NCBI GenBank assembly: GCA_037176705.1
Contig: CM073905.1
Span: forward strand, 33,636,986 to 33,700,985
Origin: Molossus alvarezi
Lineage: Eukaryota > Chordata > Mammalia > Chiroptera > Molossidae
DNA length: 64,000 nucleotides
Direction: 5' to 3'
Numbering within the stretch: position 1 is the first letter of the stretch; each line of letters starts with the position of its first letter. Below, in pieces: positions 30,801-45,800 of the stretch. The notes under the pieces are model-generated. The model had not been told where the DNA came from and did not search any database. It saw nothing but the letters and a program-made list of their open reading frames with translations. Position numbers and translations under genes: made by a program.

Positions 30801-33800
30801 TACCATGATGATGTACCAGTTGTTGACGACCGTGAGCTCGAACAAGGTCACTGCCAGAGGGAAGGGAAAAGGAAAGCATCTTGATCAGACTCACCTTTTC
30901 AAAGTCAGTTTCCAGAGGCCTCTCTGCAAAGATTCTGGGTACCATGCACCTAAATGATGGAGCCCCCTCTGCCAGCTTGGGCTGTGAGCTCCCATGACTG
31001 ACCGCCCCACGGGAGTGCTGTCATCTTCCCTGTCCCCAGAACGGCATGCCCTTTGAGCAGCCCATGATGAACCTGGTCTTGGGGCAGGGTGGGGTACTGC
31101 GGAAGGCGCACCCAGACCTTAATCGGTACAGATCTGGGGTGCCATGGGGCTCTCCCCCTCCTCAAGAAGCTGTCTGGCAGGCCACCTCCCTCCACTCCCC
31201 CTTCCCCAATCCCTCAACAAACCCAGGAACAGAGCTGTGTGGGCCTGACCTGAGCAAGGCAAGGGCACCGTAGCAGGTCGGTGTGGCTGGGCCCCACCTG
31301 TCACTGCCGTGTTGAGACAAAGGAGTATTTCCCAGCAAAGCGCCTGGTGGCTAAGGGGGCCCAGGGCCTGGCCTGCGCCCCTGAGGCTGAGCACACCACA
31401 CCCACACAGGACTCAGGAAGTGTGGCAAACACCAGGGGGGAGAAGCCGCAGACGGCCTTGCTCCAGCACCGCTGGGACCCGTGGTGACAAAGGCCCAGGG
31501 AGAGCCCAGCCGGAGAGGTCTGCACTCACCGAAGCTGTTCAGGATGTTGTCGAAGTTGTTGAGATAATAGTAGCCGTCCTCCACGACGGTCCTGTTGCCC
31601 ACGGTGTGGTTGAGCCAGCGGTAGGCGTCTGCCACGGTGCTCGTGCTGCCCGGGGAGACAAAGGGGCAGAGGGCATGGTCACCACACAGCCGGTCACCTC
31701 GACGGAGGCGGAATGTTTAAGGAAACCACGTGTGGCCAGGGAGCCCCGTCCTGGCCCCACCTGGCTTCCGGCCCAGCCCCCAGGCCTGCCTCCTTTTCTG
31801 CCTCCACTTGGCACGTCTCTGCTTCTGCTAGGCCCCCTCTGGGTCCCCGGGGATCTGCCCTTGAGGGTGGGTGAGGGGCAGCCGCCCAGGGAGGGGACAG
31901 CTCCTCAGCTTCCTCCTGCACCTGGCCAGGTGTCTAATAGGCTGTTGCCTCTGTTCTGAGAGCTCATCCGCCATTTTACTGAAATCCTCAGGGCTCGTCT
32001 GCTAAAATCCCTGCCGACGGTTCTGCAAGGCTGGGCCAGGGGCACTCAGGCAGCCTGTCCGGAAGGCCGGCCCGCCCTGCCAGGCACACGGTGCACGGTG
32101 CGCGGCTTCGCGGGGCGGGGCCTGCAGTCCGCACTTTCAGGCAGCTGCCTCGGTGACTCTGAAACCCGTGACTCGCTGCCCTGGGCTCCTGGTTCCAGCT
32201 CAGCCTGACACTCAAAACAGCTACCAGTGTCTCAGGCAGCTGTTTCTTGAGCAGCGCCCTAAGGACCGAATATTAAAGAGAACACTGGATAGCTGATGGC
32301 CAAGTCTGCGGGTTTCGTCCTGGTGGCTTGGAGGGAAGAGGGAGCAGGGAGGGAGAGGTTGGCTCCCCATTCTCTATCCGTTCCCACGGACCTTCCCATG
32401 GGCGCCTGACTTATCCTAACTGGCCGCCCCTGGTTGGTGTGTCGGCCCAGGTCCCCAGCCGCCCCTGGAGAGATGTGGAAGACAGCCATGGGACCTGGGC
32501 CTCTGGCCGCAGGCCACACTTGGTTCTCGGGGCCTGCAGCCTTCAGCCCGCAGCGGGAGCTGATGGAAGGCTGGTGGGACGGTGGCCCCTGGTCCCTGCT
32601 TGGGGGACAGGGAAACTTGCTCAGATGTCCTCACCACAGAGACAACTCTGCTTCCAGGTCCCTCATCTAGCTACTGCACTCAGCTGAGCCTGGAAAGCAA
32701 AGCAAGGTGATCCGGGGACTTGCAGGGCCGCGGGGGTGCGGGCTCGGACAGGCATGCCCGCGGGCTCTGAGGCAGAGGGGCCCACTGGGCCGGGTAAGGG
32801 CGGCATGCTGGTCTGGGCTCTGACCCTCCGGAATGCAGGCGGTCTGGGCCAGGCCCGAGTACTCACTTGCAGCAGTTGGGGTACAGGATGCCACAGAAGA
32901 ACTCCATGCCCACGATGGCGAAGGAGTAGTAGAAGATGAGCAGGGTCAGGCCCAGGCTGGGGAGGAGGGGCAGAGGGGTGACTCAGGGCCGGGCCTCCTC
33001 GGACCCACCGCTCACTGGGAGAGGCAGCCCTAGCCGGGTTACCGACCGGGAGGGAAGTGCCTGCAGGGACGGGGCCTCGTGATTCGGGTCTGGGGTCAAA
33101 ACGGCTCGAAGGAGGACTCTCTGAACAGATGCCCCTTGACCAGAGCTTCACCCCTTACCTGTGAAGGTGGACTCACAGGTGACCCCTTACCTGTGAATGC
33201 AGACACAGGTGGTGAGTGAGTTGATAGCTCCCTGCCCTCCCTACTAGTATTTCAGACAGGTCAGTGGAGGCAGGAGGTGCCAGGTCGAGGTCAGCCTCCT
33301 TGTAGACCAGGAAGACCCTGGACTTCGGTCCTTGTCGGGACTCCTCCCCTCCCCCCTCTACCGCCCAGCTGCCCACCCCTCGGGGCACAAGCCACGGGAC
33401 GCCTGGCCCTGGGGCGCAGAGGCAGGGCAGTACCTGGCCATCCGGGGCAGCAGCTCAAACATGGTGTCCAGCACGTTGCGGTAACGCTTTTTCAGCTTGA
33501 ACAGCCTGAGCAAGGGAAGGAGGCCGGGTCACTTACAGACCAGGGCGCGGCTGCAGCGCCGGGTGGGAAACAAGCCGACCACCCTCACTCAGGACCTCGG
33601 GGCTGCACAAGCCTGTCCCCGAAGGGACGCGGAGCCCGTGTCAGTGTCTCCCTCGGGTGGGGGGTGCAGCGTGGCTGCTCACCTTGGCTCACAGCGCAGC
33701 CAGGGAGCACTCAGTGGGCAAGGCCTCGCTTGGGACAGCGCGGCGCCTGCACCGCATCGGTGGAGAAAGGGCAGTGGTGTGGGGGGCAGAAGCTGACCAC

Positions 33801-36800
33801 TGCCCGGCCTAGCCACCACCACCGGGCATGGCAGCAGGTTCTGCTACAGAGACGCCGCCCCGGACCCATCCCCCTGGAAGGACGGGATGGATGATGGACA
33901 TCTGTGGGATTGCGGCTGGACAGTGGAGAGGAAAACCAGAATCCCAGAGACACCCAGGGCTCAAGACCCCTCAGCAGCGAGGGACAGCGTCCCGGAGCCA
34001 TGCTTTACTGAGCCCCTACAGTGGTCCCTGGGGAGAAGGTGAGGCCGAGTGAGGGCTCTTCTTGACGAGAGGCTGCCCCAGAAAAGCAAGGGGGAGCCTT
34101 CGAAAGTTCCTTTGGACCCCAGAGGCTGTGCCTTCTGGTTTGTGACTGTGAGCACACGTGTTTCTGTGGCCACAGCGGCTAGCGCCACAGTGAGAGGTGA
34201 CCAGTCCTGGTGACACGAGGAGACAGGGGCCCCTGGGTGCTGCTGCAGGGGGCACTCGTGAGTCTTCTGGCTCATCCGGTCACTGCTCAGACCAGTCCCC
34301 AGGCTTTCCCCGCCCTCCCCCTGCCCGCCTGTCCCCACCCCAACTCTGCCCTGTCACCTCAGCAGCTGGAGAGGGCGCAGGACCACAATGAAGTAGAAGG
34401 GCTCCATGTTGAAGGCCAGAGCCAGCAGACCCAGGAAGGCGAACGCTGTGACGGAGAAGTCGAACCTAGAAGGGAGGGGACAGCAGTCCGTCGGGCCCAC
34501 CTGCACCCTGGCCTCCCCCACCACGGCTGGCGTCCCCGCCCCGTGCTCAGCTCGCCCTTCCAAGGAGCCCACACACCAACCCCAGCAAAAGCAAAAGCGT
34601 GCCCAGCAAGGGCCTGTGGCGGGCCAGGCAGGATGCAGCTTCCTGCCACCCTAGGGTTTCTGATTGGCATGGCCAGATGCCATCACAGCACACATCTCGG
34701 GGGTCAGAAATGCCGCACTGCCCCCTCCCCGAAGGTCCTGCACTGGTCTGACAGCAGACACTGGTATACTGGTGGCGGCCTGCCCTGATGAGGTCACTGA
34801 GGGAAGTGGCAAGGCCCCCCTGGAGACCAGCCCGATCAAGGCCGCGGGCCCTCTGCAGCTCTGCACCGAGACCTGGACGGCCCCACCCGGACTCTGCCCT
34901 GGTAGCTTGTTTCACGCAGACCTCGTGAGTGGGGCCTGACTTCACGGGCGAGTTCATTTCAACGGGCAGTAAATGGGGTCTCAGTGGAACAGGGAGAAGG
35001 CCCAGCGAGGCGGTGAGACTCCCTCCCCTGTGGGTGTCATGATCTCATGGAAAGAGCGCCGTTGTGCTGGGGTGGTGTGGAGGTGAAGGGCCCTGGAGGA
35101 GCCTGCCAGCCTCGGGACCCAGAGGCCATGGCGGGAGGGGCTGGGGTGGGCGGCCGGAGGAGTGAGACAAGCGCCTGACCCCGGGCGCCCCAGAGCGCAG
35201 GCGGAGCGGCGGAGACAGAGAGCGTGGCCTGTCCTCGTGCCTTCCCCCTGCGACTGCGGGCGGTGTGTGCGCGTGGGTGTGTGGGGAGAGGGCAGGCAGC
35301 TTGCACTCGGTCAGGAAACGTGCTCTCCACTTACAGATTCCAGCCGGAGGACAGGTATTCGACAGGGCCCAGGCCGGCCACCTTCAGGAGCAGCTCCACG
35401 CCGTAGACTGTGAACAGGGCAGCAGTGAGCCGCACGCCTGCACGGCCTCCCACTCCTGGCCTGGCTCAGTTTCCTCTCGGAGACCCTTTGAGGTCTCCAG
35501 CCTCCCCCGCAGGCCGCGCCCTCCTGACAGCCACAGCGGGCCCGTGGCCCACGCTGAGTGCCCGGCCCCGGTGGTCAGCTGGTGACTTGCTAAGCAGAGG
35601 CAATTCCCTCCCCGTCTGGGAAAGGCCCAGCCATCTCTCTCCACCCAGCAGGCATTTCCTGCCCCTCTTCTGCCAGGCGTTGTGTGGGCACTGGGCGTGC
35701 AGAGCGAACGGAATGCAGCGCCTACTCCAACAGAGCTCAGAGTACAGACAGGAGGAGACTGCGTGGGTGGTGACGCCAGTGTGCACAGGGACATAAAAGA
35801 ATGTCCAGTGGGCAGAGGAAACAACCCGTGCAAAGGCCCTGAGGGAAGACAGGGCACGGGGCACTCGGGAGCAGGACACTGTTCAGAAGGGCGGCAGGGT
35901 GGGGCACGGGTGCCGGCACTGGCTGAAGGGACCCACGGGCCAGGCTATGGGAGCACATGCAAAATGGAGATTGGATCTGGAGGACAGAGGAGAACCGTGA
36001 GAGAGTTTGAAACAGGGTTGGGATGGAACCAGACTTGGTGTCTGCTCCCTTCTCGTTAAGCTTCTCTGTCTTAGAGACACCAGGTCCTAAACCGGATGCA
36101 AGTTCTCCTAGCCAGTGTGTAAGACAAGCCGGCCAGCAACGCCATGTGGGACACTCACTGGTCAGGAAGACGAGGGAACTCCAGGGCACGTGCTTGGAGA
36201 AGAAGTTCCCACCTGTAGGACGGAGAGGCGGCAGCTCAAGAGGCAGGCCAGGTGTGCCCACAGGACGGGCCAGTCCCCCAGCCGGCTCACCTTTCAGCAT
36301 GAAGGTCTCCACGAGGACCCAGACCCCATTGACTGCCACCACCATGTCTGCAATAAACAGTCCCATTATCGGCAGAGAAAGCACAGGTGGGCACGGAAGT
36401 CTACAGGTCGCACCCATCGCCCCGGAGGCTCAGGGAACGGGGCTGCTCCACACACCCCTGTGCACGGACTTCTCTCCGCTCCCTGCTTTCACCACATGAG
36501 CTAAATCAGCTGGTGGCTTCACTCAGAAACAGCTGTGAATTTCTAAAAACTCTGTCACTGGAGGGATACCAGTTGTGATGTTTCAGGAAAAGCTACAGAT
36601 TATTCTATGTTGGTATAAACGACGGACAATACACAAAGGGTCTGAGTACGGAAAGTATTTGTTTTTCCTTGGAGATGTCTGATTTTAAAATGACTGCAGA
36701 GTTCCCGACATGCACATACATCTGGCCTTTCACTAACAATCCAACAGCTAGAGACCCAACCCAACGAGACACCAGCAGAAACACACCACCACGCACCTGA

Positions 36801-39800
36801 CAGCTGTTCACCTGAGAACTACTTGTGATGGCAAAAGCCAGAAGTAACCCCCATGATCAATAGGGTGCCCAGTGGAATACACCACGACACGGTTAGGAAA
36901 GGTGTACTATCGCCCTGGCTGAGTGGCTCAGCTGGTCCCACGCACTGGAAGGCTGCAAGTTCGATTCCTGGTCAGGGCACATACCTAGGTTGCAGATTCA
37001 AACCCCAGTCAGGATGTGTACGAAAGGCAACTGATCGATGTTTCTCTCACATCTATGTTTCTCTCTCTCTCTCTCTCCCTTTCTCTCTCTCTAAAAACCA
37101 ATAAGCCCAGCTGGTGTGGTTCAGTGATTGAGTGTGGACCCATGCACCAAGAGGTTGCCAGTTTGATTCCCGGTCAGGGCACATGCCCAGGTTGTGGGCC
37201 AAATCCCCAGTGGGGGGCATGCAGGAGGCAGCCAACCAATGCTCTCTCTCATCGATGTTTCTATCTCTCCCTCTCCCTTCCTCTCTCTCTCTAAAATCAA
37301 TAAAGAAAAAAAATTGAAAAAATAAAAATAAAAATCAATAAGAAAACATATCTTCAAATGAGGATTAAAAAAAAAAGTGTACTTTCAACTATAAAAAGAA
37401 ACAGGAGACATCTTTATATAGTACTATGAAGTGGCCTCCAGGATATACTGTTAACTGAAAATAGAAAGGGGGGAAAAAGTATGTAAAGTATGTTATCGTT
37501 TATTTAAGACAGGCGAATATGCATATACTGGCATTATTCAGGTTTTAAGCATAGCCAGATAAGCCATAACAAAGTTCCCACTGGGGGAGGTGACAAGACG
37601 TGGAAGAGACCTCTTCGAATCTATTTTTTTTTTGCAGATCTGACTTGGCACCACATAAACACTTTACATAATTGCAAAACAAATGAAATGCAAAAAGCAA
37701 TCCCTAAAATTAAAACTGAATGAAATAGAGAACCCTAATGTGACACAGGGACGACACAGCCCGTGGAGAGAAGCCGCCCCCGGCAACCCGAACGCGCAGA
37801 GCTCGGGCTAGAACCCCTGCAGCGGTGTTTCTGGCGGCCGTCTCGTCGGGGTTGTGTTGGTATTACTTTTCGGAGACTGTTACATGTCTACTGCAGGATA
37901 AAGCAACTGAGTGACTGTGTCAGCGTTGCTGGGAACCAGGACTTTACGACTGGGAATCCAGGTAGGTGAGGGTGATGAGGTTGGGTAAAAACCCTACAGT
38001 CCCGAATTTGAATTAGAAATGTCAGGAAACACTCATCATATAGTTTATCTTTACAAATACCAAAACCCCAACTCTGTCCAGGGAAAGGCCTAGAAACAGT
38101 AACCAACGCCAAGCAGCGAGCACCTCCAGCATCTCAGACTGTGGTCTCTACACAGCATCTCCCACTGCAAGGACCAGACTCCTCAGGAAGACTCTAGATT
38201 AGTGCTGCCCAAGAGAACCTCCCGTGACGATGGACGTGCCCTCGCAGTGCTGCCCCGTTGGGAGCTATTAGCCACCTGCGGCTACTCAGCACTTCCAATG
38301 TGGATGCCTTGCCTGGGAAACGGAATTTTTCATTTTTTTAAAGTATTTTTTCTTTATTGATTCTAGAGAGAGAGGAAGGGAGAGGAGAGAGATAGAAACA
38401 TCGATGAGAGAGAACATTGATTGGCCGCCTCCTGCATGGCCCCCCACTGGGGATCGGGCCCACAACCTGAGCATGTGCCCTGTCTGGGAATTGAACCAGT
38501 GGCCTCTCTGGGCATGGGTCAACACTCAACCACTGAGCCACACTGGCTGGGCCTGAATTTTTTATTTTAATTAGCTTAATTTAAATAGCCACCTGTGGGC
38601 TGCCACACTGGACAACACAGTTCTAGAAGGAACACTGAATTGCAGGAAATAAGTCACAAAGAAAATGCAAAAACAGCCCTGGCCAGTTTGGCTCAGCGGT
38701 TAGAGCGTCAGCCTGTGGTCTGGAGAGACCCGGGTTCGGTTCCCGCTAAGGGCACGTACTTCGGTTGCAGTTTGTCCCCGGCCCTGGTTGGTCGTGCGGG
38801 TGGCAGCCACTCGATGTGTCCCTTCACGTCGATGTTTCTTTCTCTCTCTCCCTTCCTCTCTCTCCCTCCCACTCTATCTGTACAAAAATGGAAAAATATC
38901 CTCGGGTGAGGATAAAAAAAAAAAAAAAAAAAAGAAAATGCAAAAACAAGACCGAAAGACAATGCTGCTTCTTCGACTACATATTGCAAGAGGGGAAAAG
39001 GAGCGGAGGAGGAACCTACAGATGAAAAACAGACCTAAGTGACATGTCCACCAATCACACTCTGGCTCTGGAACCTGCTTCCAGAAAACCCGGTCTAGAG
39101 AGGGTCCAGTGAGCCGCAGACGCACAGAAAGGACTGGCCACAGGGTGAGAACCGTCTCGGCTGGGTGACAGGTACCTGGATGCTCGTCAGAGTCTCCACT
39201 TTTATATACCTGCCTGAACTGTCTATAATGAAAAGTCAAAACCACAACTGCAGGGCTGATCTCTGGCCTCATTACCCTCCGGAAGAGTGAGACTCGGGAG
39301 AAAAGGAGCCCAGGACGGTGACAGTTCACACTTACACATGAAATACTGAAAGGCTTTGGACTTCACGAGGATATTAATTCCTGTGGGAAGAGAGGAAATG
39401 TCAACGTGGAAACTTTCATATGCGAGTGCATATTCCCCTACTCCACAGCACACGCGTGTAAGCGACCAGGGTATTTATGCCCAGGGGCGAGAAAGGACGG
39501 GCCTGTGCTGCCAGTGACGCCCGGACCCAACCGCACTGACAACAGCCGCTCTGCTCTGGGGACACCCCAGAGCCAGGACAAAGCGGAACAAGGCGTTGCT
39601 GACCGCTGCTGAAACCTACACGACTGCTGGCCTCGGCCCGGGACGATTCCTTCACCCACCTGAGCAACTGTCTCCCAGGCGAATGGGAAGCCTTCCAGAG
39701 GACGTGGGAAACAGCTGTGCCCGAAGCCCCAACCGGGAGAAAGCTCAAAAAAGGATACGCCACCTCTACTTGGGTTCGTCATGGCCCAGACCCAGGATTC

Positions 39801-42800
39801 AGGCTTTTTGCATGAGACTGACTCCCCGTGAGCTAACCACCCGCCGCATGGAACTTCAAAACTGCCTTCAAATGAAGGGGCAACTATTAGGTCAATAATA
39901 CGGGCTCTCCAATGTAAACTTTTTGAATTTTACACAATGCAAGGGATCATCTACACTAGGTATATATCCTGTCATGGGAGGATGGGCAAAATACGCTATA
40001 AGATAAAAAGGCAGGTTTCAGAACAGAATATGTAATGCAGTCCCATGACGTTGTAAAGTGTGCAGGGAAAATAACCAACATCAGAAGGAAACGCAGTAGA
40101 AAATGAACAGTTATCTCTGGGTGGGAAATTTTCATTTTCTTCTAAACCAGACTTGGTCGATTTTCTTTCGTGAATGAATATTCCACAAATGTCTTTTGGT
40201 TTGGTTTTTAAGTTACCAATTTCCTTCCTGGTCCAACACTTACTTCCCTGCTGGGGTAATCACACTCTGTCTCTTACACGCACACACCCCTCTGAGCACG
40301 CTCTTGCAACGCTCGTCTGTGGTCTCTGGAGACTTCCATCCATCCCCAGCTGCCAAGATGCCGTATTCGGGGAACCTTACCTTTGAAGATGAGGAATGCT
40401 GTCCTGGGAAGCTCATCGAACCAGTGTTCTCTATTTCTCTTTGCCTGCCCAGGAAACGGGGTCATGGGAGAGGGTGTTAGGACCAGGGACCGGAACCTAA
40501 CCCTGGGGACTAGGGTGCCACCTTCCTTCCCTGCTCACCAGGCTAACTTGGGAAACAGTGAAAACACTCGGGGATCTAAGTAACAACAAGGTCATCTAAA
40601 TGGGCCATGCATGTACCTTATTATTATTATTATTTTCGTTATTGATTTTAGAGAGAGAGGAAGGGAAGGGAGAAAGAGAGAGAATATCGACTGGCTGCCT
40701 CCTGCATGCACCCCACTGGGGATCAGGCCCACAACTTGGGCATGTGCCCTGAACAGGAATCGAACCGGCGACATCTTTGTGCGTGGGTCGATGCTCAACC
40801 ACTCAGCCACACCAGCTGGGCAGCATGTACCTTATTTTTATATATTTCCTGAAAATCACTCTGTGGGTCAGAACTACTGTTAGCCCAATTCCCAGGTGAG
40901 ACGAGCCTAGGGAAAGTTAGGTAAGTGGGTGACTGACGGGGTCGAAGGTTCGGTGCTCTTGACCAGGAGACTACACTGCATGCGCACAGGCAGAAGGGGG
41001 CCAGGGCCACCTGGTGTCCCTGCAGTGCCCAGAACTGAGCTGGACCTCGGTCCCCTTGGCCTCCTCCCCTGTGGAGCCATCTGTCTGTTCTCTCCCTGGT
41101 TCTCACCTTCCACTTTAAGGCGGTGACTTCGTAGATATCGTAAAAGTCCTCCAGGCTGTCACAGCAACATGAAAAGGCAAACGTGTCAGAAGGCTCCCAC
41201 TGAGCTTCACGCTCACTCACCTGCCTGTGATCACCTTTAAGGGGTGAAGGTGGGAAGGAGGGAGGGGACGTCTGGGAGTCCCAGCACATCAGTGCCCAGG
41301 GACCCCCACTTGCAGGCATTTTGCTCTCCTTCCTCCAGGCACTATGAATACCTGATCCACTTCATCTACACTGAGTGAGAGCTTCAACCCCTGGATTACC
41401 ATAACTCTTATGTGGACAGGGACTGAGCCTCCATTAGCAGGGGACATCACGGAAAAAATGTGCTGCGAGTTCAGCCCAAACAGCTCGCTTGCTCTTGCCT
41501 CTACGGCTGGGCTGCTTCTTTTCACATTGAGAAGAAGGGTTTGGGCGTGAGCAGTCCAGAAGAACAAGGCTGTCCCTGGAGGTTCCGGGACCAGTTCTCG
41601 GAGGCTGTGCCAGGGGTGTGTGTATGGGGGGGATGCGCACCCATGTGCACCCCCCCATCCCATGGATCTGCTCACATGCGACTACCCCCCCCGCCTTAGC
41701 TCGAAGGTGAGCAGCTGGGTCAGTCCACTTCATGATCCAATATATTCCTTTTTCGTCAAGTCAGCTTGAATTAAATTTAGGTGGGACACTGGTCACTTGC
41801 AGAGAGAATCCTGATGACTACAGTCTACATGTATAAGCATCTTGAAGAAAACTCAGGTCTCTAACAGGCTCTTTGCCCACCCACCTCCCAGTGCCTTGTC
41901 ACGTCCCCAGCTCCCTCCTGCGACTACCTCATTGGGCCACAGCGCCCCCACCTGGCCTGTGCTCTTACCTGAGCAGAGCTGTGTTGCTCTGATTCAGGGC
42001 CTTGAAAGTGAGATAGCGCTCCCCGGCATTCATCCGGGGCTTGTAGAAGCGCAGCAGGCCTTCAAACTGCTTGTAGGAGATGCCGGCAGGCCTCTGGGGA
42101 GAGGGAGGACAGCAATGTCAGTACAGGAAATGAGAGCACAGACTGCCCCTTCCCTTGGGGGTCACTGCTCCAGGTGCCAGCACAGCATGGATCCCAGGGT
42201 GCCTGGCTCCTTCTTGTCCACCCAAAGGCAGGTCTCCTGCTTTCTAGTGCTGCTGGCCTGGCCATGCTGAGGGGCTGCCCAGGGCAAGAGAGGGGAAGCT
42301 GGGACCACACCCCGCCTGGCCCAGCCCCCACTCCTCCCTACCCGCTGGCTGATGAGCAGGCGGTACGCATGCTGGATGGCGGTTCGCTTATGCAACAGCA
42401 AAGACTTGAACTTGCGCTTCTCGATGTCATTGAAGGTGTCGAACACCACGGCCAGAAGCTGTGAGGGAAGAAAGAGACCTGGCTCTCCTGCGTGGCGGGA
42501 CCTCAAGGAGTCAGGAGTGTATCCTGAGGGCGCTCTTCCGCACACCCCAGAATGGAGCTCGGGGTGACCTTCCTGTCTGCCCCTCCTGGTGCAGGAGTTT
42601 GTCTCTAAGTCTCAGCAGAGGAAGGCCCATGCAGGGCCACTTGTAAATTTTCTCTCTTCAGATGCGTGAAGACATTGTTATTACATTTCCCCAGGTACTT
42701 CCCTCCACCTACAGCTCGTCCCTGGCTGGGCAGTTTTATAAGGTGAGAAGAGATTTATCAGGTGAGAAGGAAGCAGGTAAGACAGAGTGCTGGGCTCTAC

Positions 42801-45800
42801 ACCCAATTCAGCTCAGTTTGATGGCCCAGAAGGCTTTGTGTCCATCCTGTGCCCTCCTGACTTGGGGCAGGGAGGATGCTGCCTCCCCCTCCGACTCTAT
42901 ACTCCCTGTCCTGGTGAGTCCCAGCTGCATGCACGGGCTGCAGGAATCAGGGGAATGAGGAGGTGTGCCCGAGGGCACAACATTCTGGAACTGCCTTGTT
43001 CCAAGGTCAGCATATGAACAACACAGCCAGCATTACCAGAGGGCGATGGGAGGGCGGGAGCAGAATCTCAAAGAAGTCTTTTTGGAAGTACTTATTTTTC
43101 TTTCAAAAATATTTTGAAGGAAACTCTTGTCCTTTCGACCCCTTCAAATTGGCCCCCCATATTTTTCCCTTTAGGTCAAGAAAAAGTCAACAAACCTTTT
43201 CTGAAAAAGCCAGAGAGCAATTATTTTAGGCTCTGAAGGCCAGATGGTTTCTGTTGAAACAATGTGACCCTGCACTTGTAGCCTGAAATCAGTCACCAGC
43301 ATGTGGAAACAAATGGGCGTGGCTTTGTGCCAATAAAACTTTATTTACAAATGCAGGCTTTGGCCAGCAAGCTGTGGTTCATAGGCCCCTACCCTGGATT
43401 TTCACAACAAATTAAAATAAATCAATTACACATAATACATTGTTATGGTTCTAAACTAACAACAATATATGAGAACTGTAATATGTATGAAGAGATATCC
43501 AACAGATTTCTTTTTGGTTCTGAGGAATTAAAAAATAAAATTTCCGCCCAGCCAGTGTGGCTCAGTGGTTGAGCATTGATCGACCCATGCACCAAAAGGT
43601 CAGCAGTTTGATTCCTGGTCAGGACCCATGCCCAGGTTGTGGGCCAAATCCCCAGTGGGGGGCATGCAGGAGGCGGCCAATCGATGTTCTCACTCACTGA
43701 TGTTTCTATCTCTCTCTCCCTCTCCCTTCTTCTCTCTCTAAAAATCAATAAAGGAAAAAATAAATAAAATGTCCTTTTTAAGCCTTCAAATTTTTAGATT
43801 TCACATGTCTACCCCAGAGAAAGTGTTTTCTAGTTCTGTACTGGGCCCAACTGTGATGACTGGTGTGAGGATGCTCTTCAAAAGCACAAACCTAAGTACA
43901 AGACTTGATAAGAGCCTCTCAGAGAATTCTGGCATTGACGTGTGGTCTTGGCACTGGCCTAACCGTGACCAGCTGATGGCAGGAACGCCCCGCCCCCGGT
44001 GGCCAGCTGAGCCTCCTCGAAAGCCTGCAACGTTCCCAGTGTGCACTGGGACTTCACATTCTCCTTAACAGAGTATGTCCTGTATTGGGATTTCTGATGG
44101 TTCGTGATCAGTGGAGTGGAAACACCCAAGACGTTCCAGGATGCGGGCACGGTGGGACCGAGTGGTTAAGAGAGCTTGGATTTGGGCCACCTTGCCTGGC
44201 CACCCCAAGCTGTGCAGCCCTGGGCAGGTCACTCTATCCACCTGACCCTCAGTTTCCTCGTCTGTAAGTTAAGATTCACAACAGGACCTCCAGGGTTTTT
44301 GTGGGAAATCACTGAATCCACTCTGCATGGTGCCTGGGTGAGGCTACTAAGTGCCAGCTTCTATAGTGACAGCATTTGCTGTGAGAAGAGGTCCCGGCCC
44401 AGCCTTGGCTTAAACACCAGCACAACCAGCAGCAATGGCGGGAATAGCCCAGGGTGGCCATCATCGCTGGCAACTGCACCACACGTGACTCGTCTCGGAC
44501 CCCAACCCTGCCGATGGCAGTCCCTCCCTACTCCCACGGTGCCCAGCGCTGTGCAGGCTGCTCCAGCAGAGCACGCGACATGGTCACTCACCAGGTTCAT
44601 GATGAAGTACAGCTCGATGGAGAGGTACACGATGAAGAAGACGCAGGACCAGGGGTTCCGGGAGTAGGAGGGCATCATCACGTCTGGGAAACTGCGTTTG
44701 CGGAGTGTTACCCACAGGGCCCTGTCTGCCTGCCTCCATCTTCCCTAAGGACATTTCTCTTTTCTGCCTTCCCTGCCCCATCCCGCCTTCCCCGCTCTCA
44801 GTCCACGGGCTTCGAGTCACCAGGCCACTCCCACTCCTCACAGTGCCCCCACCACCTGTCTGGGCTGAGATGGGGAATATTCTGGGCTAAGAAGAGGAGA
44901 AGACCCTGCTACTAGCAGAGGGCAGGAGCCAAAGCAGAGCCCAAACTTACTTGGCCGTGGTCAGAAGGACGAACAGACTGACTATGCTGCTCTCCAGGGT
45001 GCTGAAGTACTGTTCGGGAAAGGAGGCAGAGGCTGCGTTGGCACCAGCCCGAGAGCACGCGCCAGTCTAGAACAGGCTGTGATGGGCCACCTGGAGCGCC
45101 CTGCCCTTCCCCGTCCCCATCCCACCAACTCTTCCTCTTCCCACGGAAACTGAGGGATGGCAGAGGGATGAGCAAACTGGAGTAAGGACTCTGCCCTCCT
45201 GAACTCCACACTTTTGGCGGACGTGGACATCTGACTGTGGGACTTTTCTCCCAGAGACTCGCATGTCTGCACAATTAGTGTAGCTCTCCTTAACTGTAAC
45301 CTCCAAAGCTCCCAGGTCCCAAATCTTATCCTGGAAGCAGGACTCTCAGGATGGGAAAACATGCCCCATGACATTCAAGGAAGGAAACGGCTCAAGGATG
45401 GGGACTTTCAGGGGCCCTGAGCTGTGATGAGAAGCCAGGCAGGGCCTCCCTTCCTGAGGGAGCTAGGGAGTCAGTCCAGCCACCCTGTCAGAGGGGAAAG
45501 GCCTCACATAAAGGAAGAAACAGACAAAACATGGTGATTACTTACAGGGTCTGAAGGATTAGGGGAGAACAAGTAGAAACCTAGAGGGTAGTGGAAAACA
45601 GATGGAAAAGAGAGTTAGAGTTCCCAAACCCAGATGTCAAAAGAATTGGACCAATAAACGTAAATGAGAGCAGGGGCAGAGGGAGAGCAATAGGGAGTGG
45701 TGGAGACTGCGGCACTCTGGGGAACACGTGCTCTGTCTAAAGGGAGCAGGTGCTACCGAGCACTGGGTAAGTGCAGCTATTCGGCAACGTGGCCTGAGCA

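Larger units (their letters stand above)
36820..37540 (+). repeat. LINE-1-like relic interrupted by two SINEs
   Basis: TGATGGCAAAAGCCAGAAGT and later ACTATAAAAAGAAACAGGAG with ACTATGAAGTGGCCTCCAGG resemble old L1 3' sequence; SINEs occupy 36,912-37,372. Confidence 0.45.
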
